Source: Enhydrobacter sp. (lineage in GTDB: Bacteria; Pseudomonadota; Alphaproteobacteria; Reyranellales; Reyranellaceae). Taken from it: a stretch of DNA of 64,000 nucleotides. The DNA is taken from NCBI GenBank assembly GCA_025808875.1, contig CP075528.1, positions 4,400,473 through 4,464,472 on the forward strand. The letters run 5' to 3'. Within the stretch, counting starts at the first letter, position 1; every line of letters starts with the position of its first letter. The notes beneath the pieces are model-generated. The model was not told the origin of the DNA. It did not search any database and worked only from the letters and a program-made list of their open reading frames with translations. Of this stretch, positions 27,219-34,232 are shown one piece after another. The position numbers and the translations under genes were made by a program.

Positions 27219-28085
27219 TCACCCCTGGGCCAGCAGCCGCTGCAGGTACTTGCCGTATTCGCTCTGCGCGATCGGCTCGATCAGCGCCGCGAGGCCCGCG
27301 TCGTCGATGTAGCCCTTGCGCCAGGCAACTTCCTCGGGGCTGCCGATCTGCAGGCCCTGGCGGTCCTCGACCGTCTCGACGAACTGCGCGGCGCGCAAGA
27401 GGCTCGACGGCGTGCCGGTATCGAGCCAGGCATAGCCGCGGCCGAGCTTCTCGACGGTGAGCCGGCCGTTCTTCAGATAGTGCGCGTTGACGTCGCTGAT
27501 CTCGAGCTCGCCGCGCGCCGAGCGCGGCAGGCCGGCGGCCACGTCGCAGACGTCGGCGTCGTAGAAATAGAGTCCGGTCACCGCCCAGTTCGAGCGCGGC
27601 TCCCTGGGCTTCTCGACGATCGACACAGGCTTGCCCGCGGCATCGAACTCGACCACGCCGTAGGCCTGCGGATCGGCGACCCAGTAGGCGTAGACGACGG
27701 CGCCGCTCGCCTGCGCGCCGCGCTCCGCCACCGCCGGCAGTGAATCGCCGTAGAACAGGTTGTCGCCCAGGATCAGGCCGACGCGGTCGCCGCCGATGAA
27801 GTTGCGGCCGACGAGAAACACCTCGGCGATGCCGCCCGGCCGCTCCTGGGTCGCGTAATCGATGGAGAGTCCCCATTGCCGGCCGTCGCCGAACAGCCGG
27901 CGATAGGCCTCGACGTCGTGCGGATTGACGACCAGCAGGATGTCGCGGCAGCCCGCCAGCATCAGCGTGGTGAGCGAGTAGTAGACCATCGGCTTGTTGT
28001 AGACCGGCAGGAGCTGCTTGTTCGCCGCCCGCGTCATCGGGTAGAGCCGTGTGCCGCTGCCGCCGGAGAGAACGATGCCCTTCAT
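27219..28085 (-). CDS. rmlA: Glucose-1-phosphate thymidylyltransferase
   Basis: A 288-residue nucleotidyltransferase making dTDP-glucose from dTTP and glucose-1-phosphate, the first step toward dTDP-rhamnose. The nucleotide-binding loop LSGGSGTRLYPMT is at residues 6-18, and the blocks KQLLPVYNKPMVYY, LGDNLFYGD and EKPREPRSNWAVTGLYFYD are typical of RmlA. Length is normal. The rmlBCD partners are not adjacent, so this is a detached copy. It diverges from the prolyl-tRNA editing gene with only 22 bp between start codons. Confidence 0.94.
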   Translation of the reverse strand: MKGIVLSGGSGTRLYPMTRAANKQLLPVYNKPMVYYSLTTLMLAGCRDILLVVNPHDVEAYRRLFGDGRQWGLSIDYATQERPGGIAEVFLVGRNFIGGDRVGLILGDNLFYGDSLPAVAERGAQASGAVVYAYWVADPQAYGVVEFDAAGKPVSIVEKPREPRSNWAVTGLYFYDADVCDVAAGLPRSARGELEISDVNAHYLKNGRLTVEKLGRGYAWLDTGTPSSLLRAAQFVETVEDRQGLQIGSPEEVAWRKGYIDDAGLAALIEPIAQSEYGKYLQRLLAQG

Positions 28086-28107
28086 CCCGCCGCTATAAAT
28101 CGCGCCG

Positions 28108-28599
28108 ATGCTGACCCCGCAACAACTATTCGACCGCCTCGCCGCGCTCGGCATCGCCCATCGCACGGTCGAGCATGCGCCTGTGTTCACCGTCGAGCAG
28201 GCCAAGGCGCATCGCGGCGAACTGCCGGGCCATCACATCAAGAACCTCTTCCTGCGCAACAAGAAGGAGGAGATGTGGCTGGTCGTGGCGCCGGAAGACT
28301 GCACCGTCGACCTGAAGCGCCTGGGCGAGGCACTCGGCGCCGGACGGCTCTCCTTCGGCAGCGCCGAGCGGCTGCGCCGGTATCTCGGCGTCGAGCCGGG
28401 ATCGGTGACGCCCTTCGCCGTCATCAACGACACCGGTCATGACGTCCGGCTGGTGCTCGACAGCGCCCTGCGCGAGGGTGGGCCGATCAACGCCCATCCG
28501 CTCGTCAATACCCTGACGTCCGCCGTCGACCTGGCCGATCTGCTGCGCTTCTTCGCGGCGACCGGCCACGCGCCGCGCTGGCTCGACCTGCCGCGCTGA
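28108..28599 (+). CDS. Prolyl-tRNA editing protein (YbaK/ProX family)
   Basis: A 163-residue free-standing editing-domain protein that hydrolyses mischarged aminoacyl-tRNA, typically Ala- or Cys-tRNA(Pro). KNLFLRNKKEEMWLVV and SFGSAERLRRYLGVEPGSVTPFAVIND are the family blocks, including the conserved Lys of the KN(L/F)FL motif and the PGSVTPF loop. The C-terminal GGPINAHPLVNTLTSAV resembles plant/protist and alphaproteobacterial ProXp-ala. It is transcribed away from rmlA and toward znuA. Confidence 0.87.
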   Translation: MLTPQQLFDRLAALGIAHRTVEHAPVFTVEQAKAHRGELPGHHIKNLFLRNKKEEMWLVVAPEDCTVDLKRLGEALGAGRLSFGSAERLRRYLGVEPGSVTPFAVINDTGHDVRLVLDSALREGGPINAHPLVNTLTSAVDLADLLRFFAATGHAPRWLDLPR

Positions 28600-28602
28600 C
28601 GG

Positions 28603-28638
28603 ATGACAATCGACCATAGAATGTTATAGTATAACTGA
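28603..28638 (+). promoter_or_regulatory. Zur box over the znuA promoter
   Basis: GTTATAGTATAAC at 28623-28635 is a perfect 13-bp palindrome inside AATGTTATAGTATAAC, matching the known Zur consensus core TGTTATANTATAACA. TATAGT within it can serve as a -10 element, with ATGACA (28603-28608) as a -35 at 16-bp spacing. Zinc-loaded Zur bound here would block the promoter. The start codon of znuA begins three bases after the palindrome, so the transcript would have little or no leader. Confidence 0.75.
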
Positions 28639-29547
28639 ATGTTCCGCCGCTCCCTGCTCGTCCTGCCGGCGCTCCTGATCGGCGCCCCGGCCCTCGCGCA
28701 ATCCAGGCTCAAGGTGGTCGCGACCTTCTCGATCCTGGGCGATCTCGTCGTCCAGATCGGCGGCGATGCCGTCGACCTCGCCGTGCTGGTCGGGCCCGAC
28801 ACCGATGCCCACACCTATCAACCCCGGCCGGCGGACGCGCGCCTGCTGGTCGAGGCGCAGGTATTGGTGAGCAACGGGCTGGGCTTCGAAGGCTGGATCG
28901 ACCGGCTGGCCAAGGCCGCACCCTTCAAGGGCCGCGCCGTGGTGGCGAGCCAGGGCGTGCCGACGATCACGGCCGGCCACGGGCATGGCCATGGTCACGG
29001 CCACAGTCATGGCCATGGACCGGACGCGCATTGCTGGCAGGACGTCGCCCGCACCCGCCGCTACGTCTCCAACATCGCCGCGGGACTGGGCAGCGCCGAT
29101 CCGGCGAACGCCGCGCACTATCGCGAACGCGCCCTCGCCTACGACAAGCGGCTGGCCGAGCTCGATGTCTGGATCAAGGCCGAGATCGCCAAGGTGCCCG
29201 CGGCGCAGCGCAAGGTCATCACCGGCCACGATTCGTTTGGTTACTTCGCCAGGGCCTATGGCGTTCAGTTCAGCGCACCGCGCGGCTACAGCACCGAGAG
29301 CCAGCCGTCGGCCAAGGACGTCGCTGCCCTGATCCGGCAGGTGCGCGAACAGAAGATCAAGGCGCTGTTCGTCGAGAACATGAGCAACCCGGGGCTGGTC
29401 GAGCAGATCGCCCGCGAATCGGGGGCGGTCGTCGGCCCGACGCTCTACAGCGACGCCCTCTCGGCGCCAGGCGGTCCAGCGCCGACCTACGAGGCGATGA
29501 TGCGCTACAACGTGTCGGCGCTGGTCGCCGGCATGCTGAAAAACTAG
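28639..29547 (+). CDS. znuA: Zinc ABC transporter substrate-binding protein ZnuA
   Basis: A 302-residue periplasmic cluster A-I binding protein. The signal peptide is MFRRSLLVLPALLIGAPALAQ. Metal ligands are His in DTDAHTYQPRPAD, His in GPDAHCWQD, His in ITGHDSFGYF and a C-terminal acidic residue. Between them a His/Gly-rich loop (GHGHGHGHGHSHGHG, about residues 114-128) is the mark of zinc rather than manganese transport. A Zur box covers the promoter. No znuB or znuC lies nearby; the membrane components must be elsewhere. The ATG has no Shine-Dalgarno, consistent with a leaderless message. Confidence 0.92.
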   Translation: MFRRSLLVLPALLIGAPALAQSRLKVVATFSILGDLVVQIGGDAVDLAVLVGPDTDAHTYQPRPADARLLVEAQVLVSNGLGFEGWIDRLAKAAPFKGRAVVASQGVPTITAGHGHGHGHGHSHGHGPDAHCWQDVARTRRYVSNIAAGLGSADPANAAHYRERALAYDKRLAELDVWIKAEIAKVPAAQRKVITGHDSFGYFARAYGVQFSAPRGYSTESQPSAKDVAALIRQVREQKIKALFVENMSNPGLVEQIARESGAVVGPTLYSDALSAPGGPAPTYEAMMRYNVSALVAGMLKN

Positions 29548-29637
29548 CGCCGGAGGACGTGCGGGAGTTTTGGCGATTTTGGCAATTTCGGCAGGCATCG
29601 CCGGATACCCCCTCGATGCCTCGGTGAGACATTCGGG

Positions 29638-29720
29638 CGAATATCCAATAATATCAATGGCTTGAGATGTCTCACCGGGTGAGACATCGGTGAGACATAG
29701 GCTTGTGGATGAGTGGACAC
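29638..29720. repeat. Dispersed TGAGACAT repeat, copy B
   Basis: TATCCAATAATATCAATGG, GATGTCTCAC, GGTGAGACAT (twice in tandem) and GGATGAGTG repeat the block order of 1437-1530. An extra GGTGAGACAT lies just upstream at 29622-29631. The copy sits between znuA and folD. It has no open frame of note and is bordered by several palindromes. Confidence 0.7.
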
Positions 29721-29744
29721 CGAGGACTGCAGGGGACTGTGTGG

Positions 29745-29790
29745 ATTCGTGGACGAATCGCCTCCGATGCCGATGCCATCGGCATCGGAG
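29745..29790. repeat. Palindrome pair between znuA and folD
   Basis: ATTCGT-GG-ACGAAT (29745-29758) is followed at once by a 29-bp palindrome with 14-bp arms, CTCCGATGCCGATG (29762-29775) and CATCGGCATCGGAG (29777-29790), centred on one C. GGGGAC and GTCCCC flank the whole structure. It could act as a bidirectional terminator for the converging znuA and folD transcripts, or be part of the neighbouring repeat element. Confidence 0.65.
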
Positions 29791-29838
29791 CCGTCCCCTC
29801 CAGTGTGGACTCGGCGAGGACGCCGGACCCGCCGCGGC

Positions 29839-30741
29839 TCAAGCCGACGCGAAGGCCAGGCCCGCGGCGAGGCGCGCGGCCTGCAGTGTGTTGAACATCA
29901 GGCACGCCACGGTCATCGGCCCCACGCCGCCCGGCACCGGCGTGAGATGGCCGGCAACGGATCGCGCCTCGTCGAAGGCGACGTCGCCCACCAGCCGGCT
30001 CTTGCCCTCCGGCATCGGCACGCGGTTGATGCCGACATCGATCACGGCCGCGTCCGGCTTGATCCAGTCGCCGCGCACGAAGCCGGGACGGCCGATCGCC
30101 ACGACCAGGATGTCGGCCTGACGGCAGAGCGCCGGCAGGTCGCGCGTGCGCGAATGCGCGATCGTCACGGTGCAATCGGCGCGCAGCAGCAACTGCGCGA
30201 CGGGCCGGCCGACCAGGTTCGAGCGGCCGACGATGACGGCATGCCGGCCGGCGAGCGGGCCGAGCGTGTCGGCGAGCAGCATCGACACGCCGAGCGGCGT
30301 GCAGGGCACGGGGAAGTCGAGCGGCGCACCGGGCGCGATCGAGCCCAGCCGACCGACATTGACCGGATGGAAGCCGTCGACGTCCTTGGCCGGATCGATC
30401 GCCAACAGCACCTTGGACGTGTCGATATGCCGGGGCAGCGGAAGCTGGACCAGGATGCCGTTCACCGCGGGATCGGCGTTGAGCCTCGCAATCAGCGCCA
30501 GCAGATCGGCGTCGCTCGTCTCCTCGGGCAGGCGATGGTCGAAGCTCGCCATGCCGAGCTCGGCCGCCGTCTTGCCCTTGCTCTTCACATAGACCTGGCT
30601 CGCCGGATCGCCGCCCACCAGCACCGTCGCGAGGCCGGGCCGGGGAAGACCCCGGGCCGTCATGTCCGACACGCCTTCGCCCACGCGCCGGCGCAGGCCC
30701 GCGGCGAACGCCTTGCCGTCGATCAGTCTCGCCTCAGCCAT
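29839..30741 (-). CDS. folD: Bifunctional methylene-THF dehydrogenase / methenyl-THF cyclohydrolase FolD
   Basis: A 300-residue cytoplasmic enzyme interconverting 5,10-methylene- and 10-formyl-tetrahydrofolate with NADP. The catalytic Tyr-Lys pair is in SQVYVKSKGKTA, GILVQLPLP and PAKDVDGFHPVNVG are present, and the nucleotide-binding region VIVGRSNLVGRPVAQLL and the C-terminal TPVPGGVGPMTVACL are intact. Length is normal. It overlaps the DUF167 gene by 8 bp, suggesting a yggT-DUF167-folD operon. Confidence 0.96.
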   Translation of the reverse strand: MAEARLIDGKAFAAGLRRRVGEGVSDMTARGLPRPGLATVLVGGDPASQVYVKSKGKTAAELGMASFDHRLPEETSDADLLALIARLNADPAVNGILVQLPLPRHIDTSKVLLAIDPAKDVDGFHPVNVGRLGSIAPGAPLDFPVPCTPLGVSMLLADTLGPLAGRHAVIVGRSNLVGRPVAQLLLRADCTVTIAHSRTRDLPALCRQADILVVAIGRPGFVRGDWIKPDAAVIDVGINRVPMPEGKSRLVGDVAFDEARSVAGHLTPVPGGVGPMTVACLMFNTLQAARLAAGLAFASA

Positions 30742-31060
30742 GCGCGCGCACCCATTCGATGATCCTGCCGGCGACCATATCGGGCGCGCCGGCGACGTTG
30801 ACGACCTTGCCGCGCGAGGCGGCGCCCTTGACCACAGAGAAGGCCGAGCGCGGCAATCGCCATTGCTCGGCCAGCAGGACGATCACGGCCGCGTTCGCCC
30901 TTCCGTCCTCGGGCGGCGCTGTCACCGCGGCATTGAGGGCGTCACCCGACGTTTCGAGAGTCGTGCGCCGGGCCCGCGGCCGCACCCGCAACTCGACGGT
31001 GACGCCGCCGGGGTTGCGTCTCAAAAAGGCCGGGTCGTTCAGCGGGGCCAGTACTCCCAC
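30734..31060 (-). CDS. DUF167/YggU family protein
   Basis: A small (about 108-residue) cytoplasmic protein of the DUF167 family. VELRVRPRARRT, VTAPPEDGRANAAVIVLLAEQW and SVVKGAASRGKVVNVAG are family marks. Function is unknown. Start is uncertain: a GTG at 31060 overlaps the YggT gene by 22 bp, and a TTG at 31024 gives a shorter 96-residue form. DUF167 genes commonly follow yggT, as here. Confidence 0.85.
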   Translation of the reverse strand: MGVLAPLNDPAFLRRNPGGVTVELRVRPRARRTTLETSGDALNAAVTAPPEDGRANAAVIVLLAEQWRLPRSAFSVVKGAASRGKVVNVAGAPDMVAGRIIEWVRAHG

Positions 31061-31320
31061 AGCAGGCTGCGGATGAAGAACAGCGCCAACAGCAGGATCA
31101 CCGGCGAGATGTCGATGCCGCCGAGATTGGGCAGGAGGCGCCGGATCGGCCGCAACGCCGGCTCGGTGATGCGATAGAGGAAGTCGACGATCCAGCGGAT
31201 GAACTGGTTGCGGACATTGACAACGCCGAACGCGACCAGCCAGCTCATGATGGCGCTCGCGATCACGATCCAGGTGTAGATATCGATGATCGTGTCGATG
31301 AGCAGAAGCATCGATTGCAT
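31039..31320 (-). CDS. YggT family membrane protein
   Basis: A 93-residue inner-membrane protein with two hydrophobic segments. RWIVDFLYRITEPALRPIRRLLPNLGGIDISPVILLLAL is the YggT signature (TEPxLRPIR and GxDxSP). The family is linked to osmotic and septal functions in several bacteria but is not biochemically defined. MQSMLLL at 31320 is preferred as start over an upstream ATG because it gives the usual N-terminus. It is the first gene of a probable three-gene operon with DUF167 and folD. Confidence 0.88.
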   Translation of the reverse strand: MQSMLLLIDTIIDIYTWIVIASAIMSWLVAFGVVNVRNQFIRWIVDFLYRITEPALRPIRRLLPNLGGIDISPVILLLALFFIRSLLWEYWPR

Positions 31321-31402
31321 GGGCCGGCCGTCCTCCGCCACCGGCGCGCGACGCCGGGCGGGCGCACCCTACTCGCCCGGGATTGCCGATCACAAGTCCC
31401 TT

Positions 31403-32026
31403 TCAGGCGCGCGACAGGGCCAGTTCGACGCTGCCCAGGCGGATGGTGCGCGCCGCCGTGATGTCGCGCGGCCCGTGTTCGGGCAGGAGCCGGGCACCGT
31501 CGATCCAGGTGCCGCCCGGCGTCCCGAGATCCTCGAGGCCGAGCCGGCCTGCCGAGCACAGAAGCCGCGCATGCGGCCGGCCGACCGACGGATCGGGAAT
31601 TGAAAGCTCGGCATCCGCTACGGCCGGCGCCCCGGTCAACAGATATGTCGACGCCGCGCCGTCGACGACCAAGGCCATGCCGGCCCCGGTCAGCCTCCAG
31701 CCGCGCCGGTCCGCCAGCGCCTGGCGCGGCGGCGCCAGCGCGGCTTGTGTCGATGCAGGTGGTGTCGGTGCAGCCGCGCCGATCGGCACGGGCTGCGCGT
31801 CGTCGCGCGGCCAGCGCATGAAGGCGAACACCCAAAGCAGGATCAGCGGCACGATCGTGGCGACGGCGGTCAGCGTCAGCAGCACCGCTGCCATGCCGGC
31901 CCAACCCGGCAGGCCCGCCTTCTCGACGATGCGCCAGGCCATCCAGGCGGCGAGAATGGTGCCGACCAGGGCGAAGGCGCTGGTCAGCCCGAGGAAACCG
32001 AGAAGCGCACCGATCTCCAGGCCCAT
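31403..32026 (-). CDS. Membrane-anchored FHA-domain protein
   Basis: A 207-residue protein with two N-terminal hydrophobic segments (about residues 5-33 and 41-68), a proline-rich linker, and a C-terminal forkhead-associated domain. In the FHA part IPDPSVGRPHARLLC carries the core SxxH phosphothreonine-binding pattern and LGTPGGTWIDGARL the downstream NG-like turn. FHA domains bind phosphothreonine peptides. The usual first Gly-Arg block is degenerate. The small membrane gene just upstream (2 bp away) shares a similar membrane layout; both may form one unit. Confidence 0.7.
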   Translation of the reverse strand: MGLEIGALLGFLGLTSAFALVGTILAAWMAWRIVEKAGLPGWAGMAAVLLTLTAVATIVPLILLWVFAFMRWPRDDAQPVPIGAAAPTPPASTQAALAPPRQALADRRGWRLTGAGMALVVDGAASTYLLTGAPAVADAELSIPDPSVGRPHARLLCSAGRLGLEDLGTPGGTWIDGARLLPEHGPRDITAARTIRLGSVELALSRA

Positions 32027-32028
32027 GT

Positions 32029-32262
32029 CTATCGCGTCCCGGGGCGCGCTTCGCCCTTGGGCCAGTCGCTGAAGGCGAGGATCGCCATCACCACCAGGCT
32101 GCCGACCACGGGCACGAGATGGAACAGCGACAAGGCACCGGAGAAGCCGGCGCGCGTGCAGATCCGCCAGGTCGGAACGATCAGCAGGAGCGACAGCAGG
32201 AGGTGGCCGATCAGGATCGCCAGCAGGACCAGCGATCCCAGGCCGAGCAACCAGCCGATCAC
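32029..32262 (-). CDS. Small two-helix membrane protein
   Basis: A 77-residue protein, mostly two hydrophobic segments joined by TWRICTRAGFSGALSLFHLVP, ending in charged residues. The motif W-x-I-x-x-KAGxSG-like WRICTRAGFSGALSL recurs in bacterial small membrane proteins, and the neighbouring FHA protein has the related WRIVEKAGLPGWAGM. A GTG start at 32262 is chosen since GAGGT lies about 5 bp upstream; a TTG at 32277 is the alternative. It begins 8 bp after the RidA gene ends. No function is assigned. Confidence 0.6.
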   Translation of the reverse strand: MIGWLLGLGSLVLLAILIGHLLLSLLLIVPTWRICTRAGFSGALSLFHLVPVVGSLVVMAILAFSDWPKGEARPGTR

Positions 32263-32269
32263 GCCGACC

Positions 32270-32662
32270 TCAACCAAGCGCCACCACCTCGATCTCGACC
32301 AGGACGTCTCTCGGCAGACGCGCCACCTCGACGGTCGAGCGGGCCGGCGGCTCGCCGCCGAAATACTCGGCACGGCCGTAGACTTCGTTCATGGCGGCGA
32401 AGTCGCCCATGTTCTTGAGAAACACCGTGGTCTTGACCGCCCGGTCGAGATCGCTGCCGGCCGCCTTGAGAACGGCGCGCAGGTTCTTCAGCACCTGATG
32501 GGTCTGCTCGGCGACGCCGCCGGCGACGATGGCGCCGCTCTGCGGGTCGAGCGGGATTTGGCCGGCGCAGAAGATCATGCCGCCCGCGGCGATCGCCTGC
32601 GAATAGGGACCGAGCGCCGCCGGCGCCGCATTGGTCTGGATCACTTTCTTGCCGTCTGCCAC
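32270..32662 (-). CDS. ridA: RidA-family enamine/imine deaminase
   Basis: A 130-residue YjgF/YER057c/UK114 protein. It hydrolyses reactive 2-aminoacrylate and other enamines released by PLP enzymes. Marks are the N-terminal ALGPYSQAIAAGGMIFCAGQIPLDP, TVFLKNMGDFAAMNEVY and the catalytic-site Arg and Glu in PPARSTVEVARLPRDVLVEIE. The trimeric fold is complete. Start is GTG at 32662, with GAGGAGG eight bases upstream. It heads a run with the small membrane and FHA genes on the minus strand. Confidence 0.93.
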   Translation of the reverse strand: MADGKKVIQTNAAPAALGPYSQAIAAGGMIFCAGQIPLDPQSGAIVAGGVAEQTHQVLKNLRAVLKAAGSDLDRAVKTTVFLKNMGDFAAMNEVYGRAEYFGGEPPARSTVEVARLPRDVLVEIEVVALG

Positions 32663-32709
32663 GGGCGCCTCCTCGGGGTGAACGACGACGCTAACACAGG
32701 CCGGTTTGC

Positions 32710-32738
32710 TTGACAGGTGGCCCGCCAGCAAGTATCCG
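32710..32738 (+). promoter_or_regulatory. Promoter of tRNA-Ala
   Basis: TTGACA (32710-32715), a 17-bp spacer and TATCCG (32733-32738) form a strong -35 and a fair -10 element, 30 bp before the mature tRNA 5' end. Confidence 0.6.
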
Positions 32739-32767
32739 CGCGCTCTCCGGGCGACCGGTCGGAATGG

Positions 32768-32843
32768 GGGGCTGTAGCTCAGCTGGGAGAGCGCCTCGTT
32801 CGCAATGAGGAGGTCAGGGGTTCGATCCCCCTCAGCTCCACCA
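32768..32843 (+). tRNA. tRNA-Ala (anticodon CGC)
   Basis: A 76-nt tRNA with encoded CCA. Acceptor GGGGCTG pairs with CAGCTCC, including the G3-U70 pair (G at 32770, T at 32837) that identifies alanine tRNA. The D-arm is TAGCTCAGCTGGGAGAGC, and the anticodon loop TTCGCAA gives CGC, reading GCG. T-arm AGGGGTTCGATCCCCCT is normal. Confidence 0.97.
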
Positions 32844-32890
32844 AACCGACCCGTTGTCTTCATCCGCGCAACGCGGGACTCTCGTCGCCC

Positions 32891-33556
32891 ATGCGTCTGC
32901 GCAAGCGCCAACCCGCCCCCGCCGAAATCGGACTGACCGACGCCGAGGGCGAGGTGCTGCTGGCGCTCGACACGCCGCAGAAGATCCAGAAATTCGTCGT
33001 CGGCTTGCGCGCCAACTTCGAGGAGCGCGGCGACACGCTGCGGTCGGTGCGCGGCGTGCTCCGTCATCGCAAGGCGCATTGCATCGAAGCCGCCTTCGTC
33101 GCGGCCTGCGCGCTGTGGCTGCACGGCGAGCCGCCACTGATCATGGACATGACCGCCAGGGGCGATTCGGATCACGTCGTCACCCTGTTCAGGCGCGGCC
33201 GCTGCTGGGGTGCCGTCTCGAAGAGCAACCATGTGTGGCTGCGCTGGCGCGATCCGGTCTATCGCACCCTGCGCGAGCTCGCGATGTCCTACTTCCACGA
33301 GTACACCAACCGGCAGCGCAAGACGCTGCGCACCTACTCGGTCCCGGTCGACCTGCGGCGCTTTCCGACCGGGATGTGGGTGACCAATGCGGACGATTGC
33401 TGGGAGGTCGGCGCGGCGCTCGACGACGTCCGGCACTTCCGGCTGATCTCGTCGGCTCAGGCGGCCCATCTGATGCCGCGCGACGACACCGAACTGCGCG
33501 CCGACGACATGGTACAGTACGAGAGGCGAGATCGAAGACGCGCCCGGAGGTATTGA
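32891..33556 (+). CDS. Conserved hypothetical protein, possible transglutaminase-like fold
   Basis: A 221-residue cytoplasmic protein without signal peptide. HCIEAAFVAACALW (about residues 58-71) followed by LIMDMTARGDSDHVVTLFRRGRCWGAVSKSNH resembles the Cys-His order of transglutaminase/papain-like folds, with a Cys at the start of a helix and a His about 30 residues later in a strand. This is inferred by pattern only and no enzyme activity is claimed. It directly abuts the next gene (TGA then ATG), so both are co-transcribed. The C-terminus is Arg-rich. Confidence 0.6.
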   Translation: MRLRKRQPAPAEIGLTDAEGEVLLALDTPQKIQKFVVGLRANFEERGDTLRSVRGVLRHRKAHCIEAAFVAACALWLHGEPPLIMDMTARGDSDHVVTLFRRGRCWGAVSKSNHVWLRWRDPVYRTLRELAMSYFHEYTNRQRKTLRTYSVPVDLRRFPTGMWVTNADDCWEVGAALDDVRHFRLISSAQAAHLMPRDDTELRADDMVQYERRDRRRARRY

Positions 33557-34219
33557 ATGCTCTTGCTGCTGCGGACCCTTCTCCTGCCGTGGCTGCTCGG
33601 CGCGGCGGCGCCGGTCAATGCCCAGATTCCCGCCGAGTGGCAGGGCGCAGCGCAGGCCGTGATCGGCACTATCGAACGCGGCAGTCCCGAAGCGGACAAG
33701 CCGTGGGGGCCCGAGCTCACCGAAGGATGGCGGCTGGCGCGCGCATGGCGGCTGCACAACAACGGCAACATCGAGATCATCCTGGCGGAGTATCTCACCT
33801 TCACCGCCCTCTGCCGGCAGCCGGGCTGCGCCGGCAGCACCATCGAAGGCGACTCCTATACTGCCGTCGCGCAACGGGTGAAGGCCGAGCGTGCGCAGCA
33901 GGGCGGATCCTACGGCCTGGCCCGGGCGGCCCATGCCTGGCTCGCGAAGCTCGACGACCCCAGCGGGGCGACGGCGAAGAACGCTGCGATGTGGAACGCC
34001 GACCTCGACGCGGCCGCGGCCGATTTCGCCACCGGCAATCTCTACGCCCTCGCCTGGCTGCTGGCCCGGAGTCGGCCGACGCAGGCGGCGCAGGCCTCGA
34101 CCTTCGCCCGTTTCGCCCTCCTCGTGCAGGGCAAGGCCTGGATCGGGTCGCGCTGCCTCGACATCAGGCGGGTCGCCACCGTGCTCGATGCGCCGCCGAG
34201 AGTCGATAGATGCAACTAA
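33557..34219 (+). CDS. Hypothetical secreted protein
   Basis: A 220-residue protein with a clear signal peptide (MLLLLRTLLLPWLLGAAAPVNAQ). The mature part is helical and contains four cysteines (LCRQPGCAG; SRCLDIR; end RCN), perhaps disulphide-bonded in the periplasm. No known domain was recognised. It begins on the base after the preceding stop codon, so translation is coupled to the cytoplasmic Cys-His protein. It converges with the acyl-CoA dehydrogenase gene. Confidence 0.6.
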   Translation: MLLLLRTLLLPWLLGAAAPVNAQIPAEWQGAAQAVIGTIERGSPEADKPWGPELTEGWRLARAWRLHNNGNIEIILAEYLTFTALCRQPGCAGSTIEGDSYTAVAQRVKAERAQQGGSYGLARAAHAWLAKLDDPSGATAKNAAMWNADLDAAAADFATGNLYALAWLLARSRPTQAAQASTFARFALLVQGKAWIGSRCLDIRRVATVLDAPPRVDRCN

Positions 34220-34232
34220 GTCCCGACGCCGT

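Noticed and set aside
32717..32890. In-frame extension of the 32891 gene through the tRNA-Ala
   Set aside because: The extension translates the tRNA (ending GSIPLSST) and is the usual false coding seen across tRNA genes.
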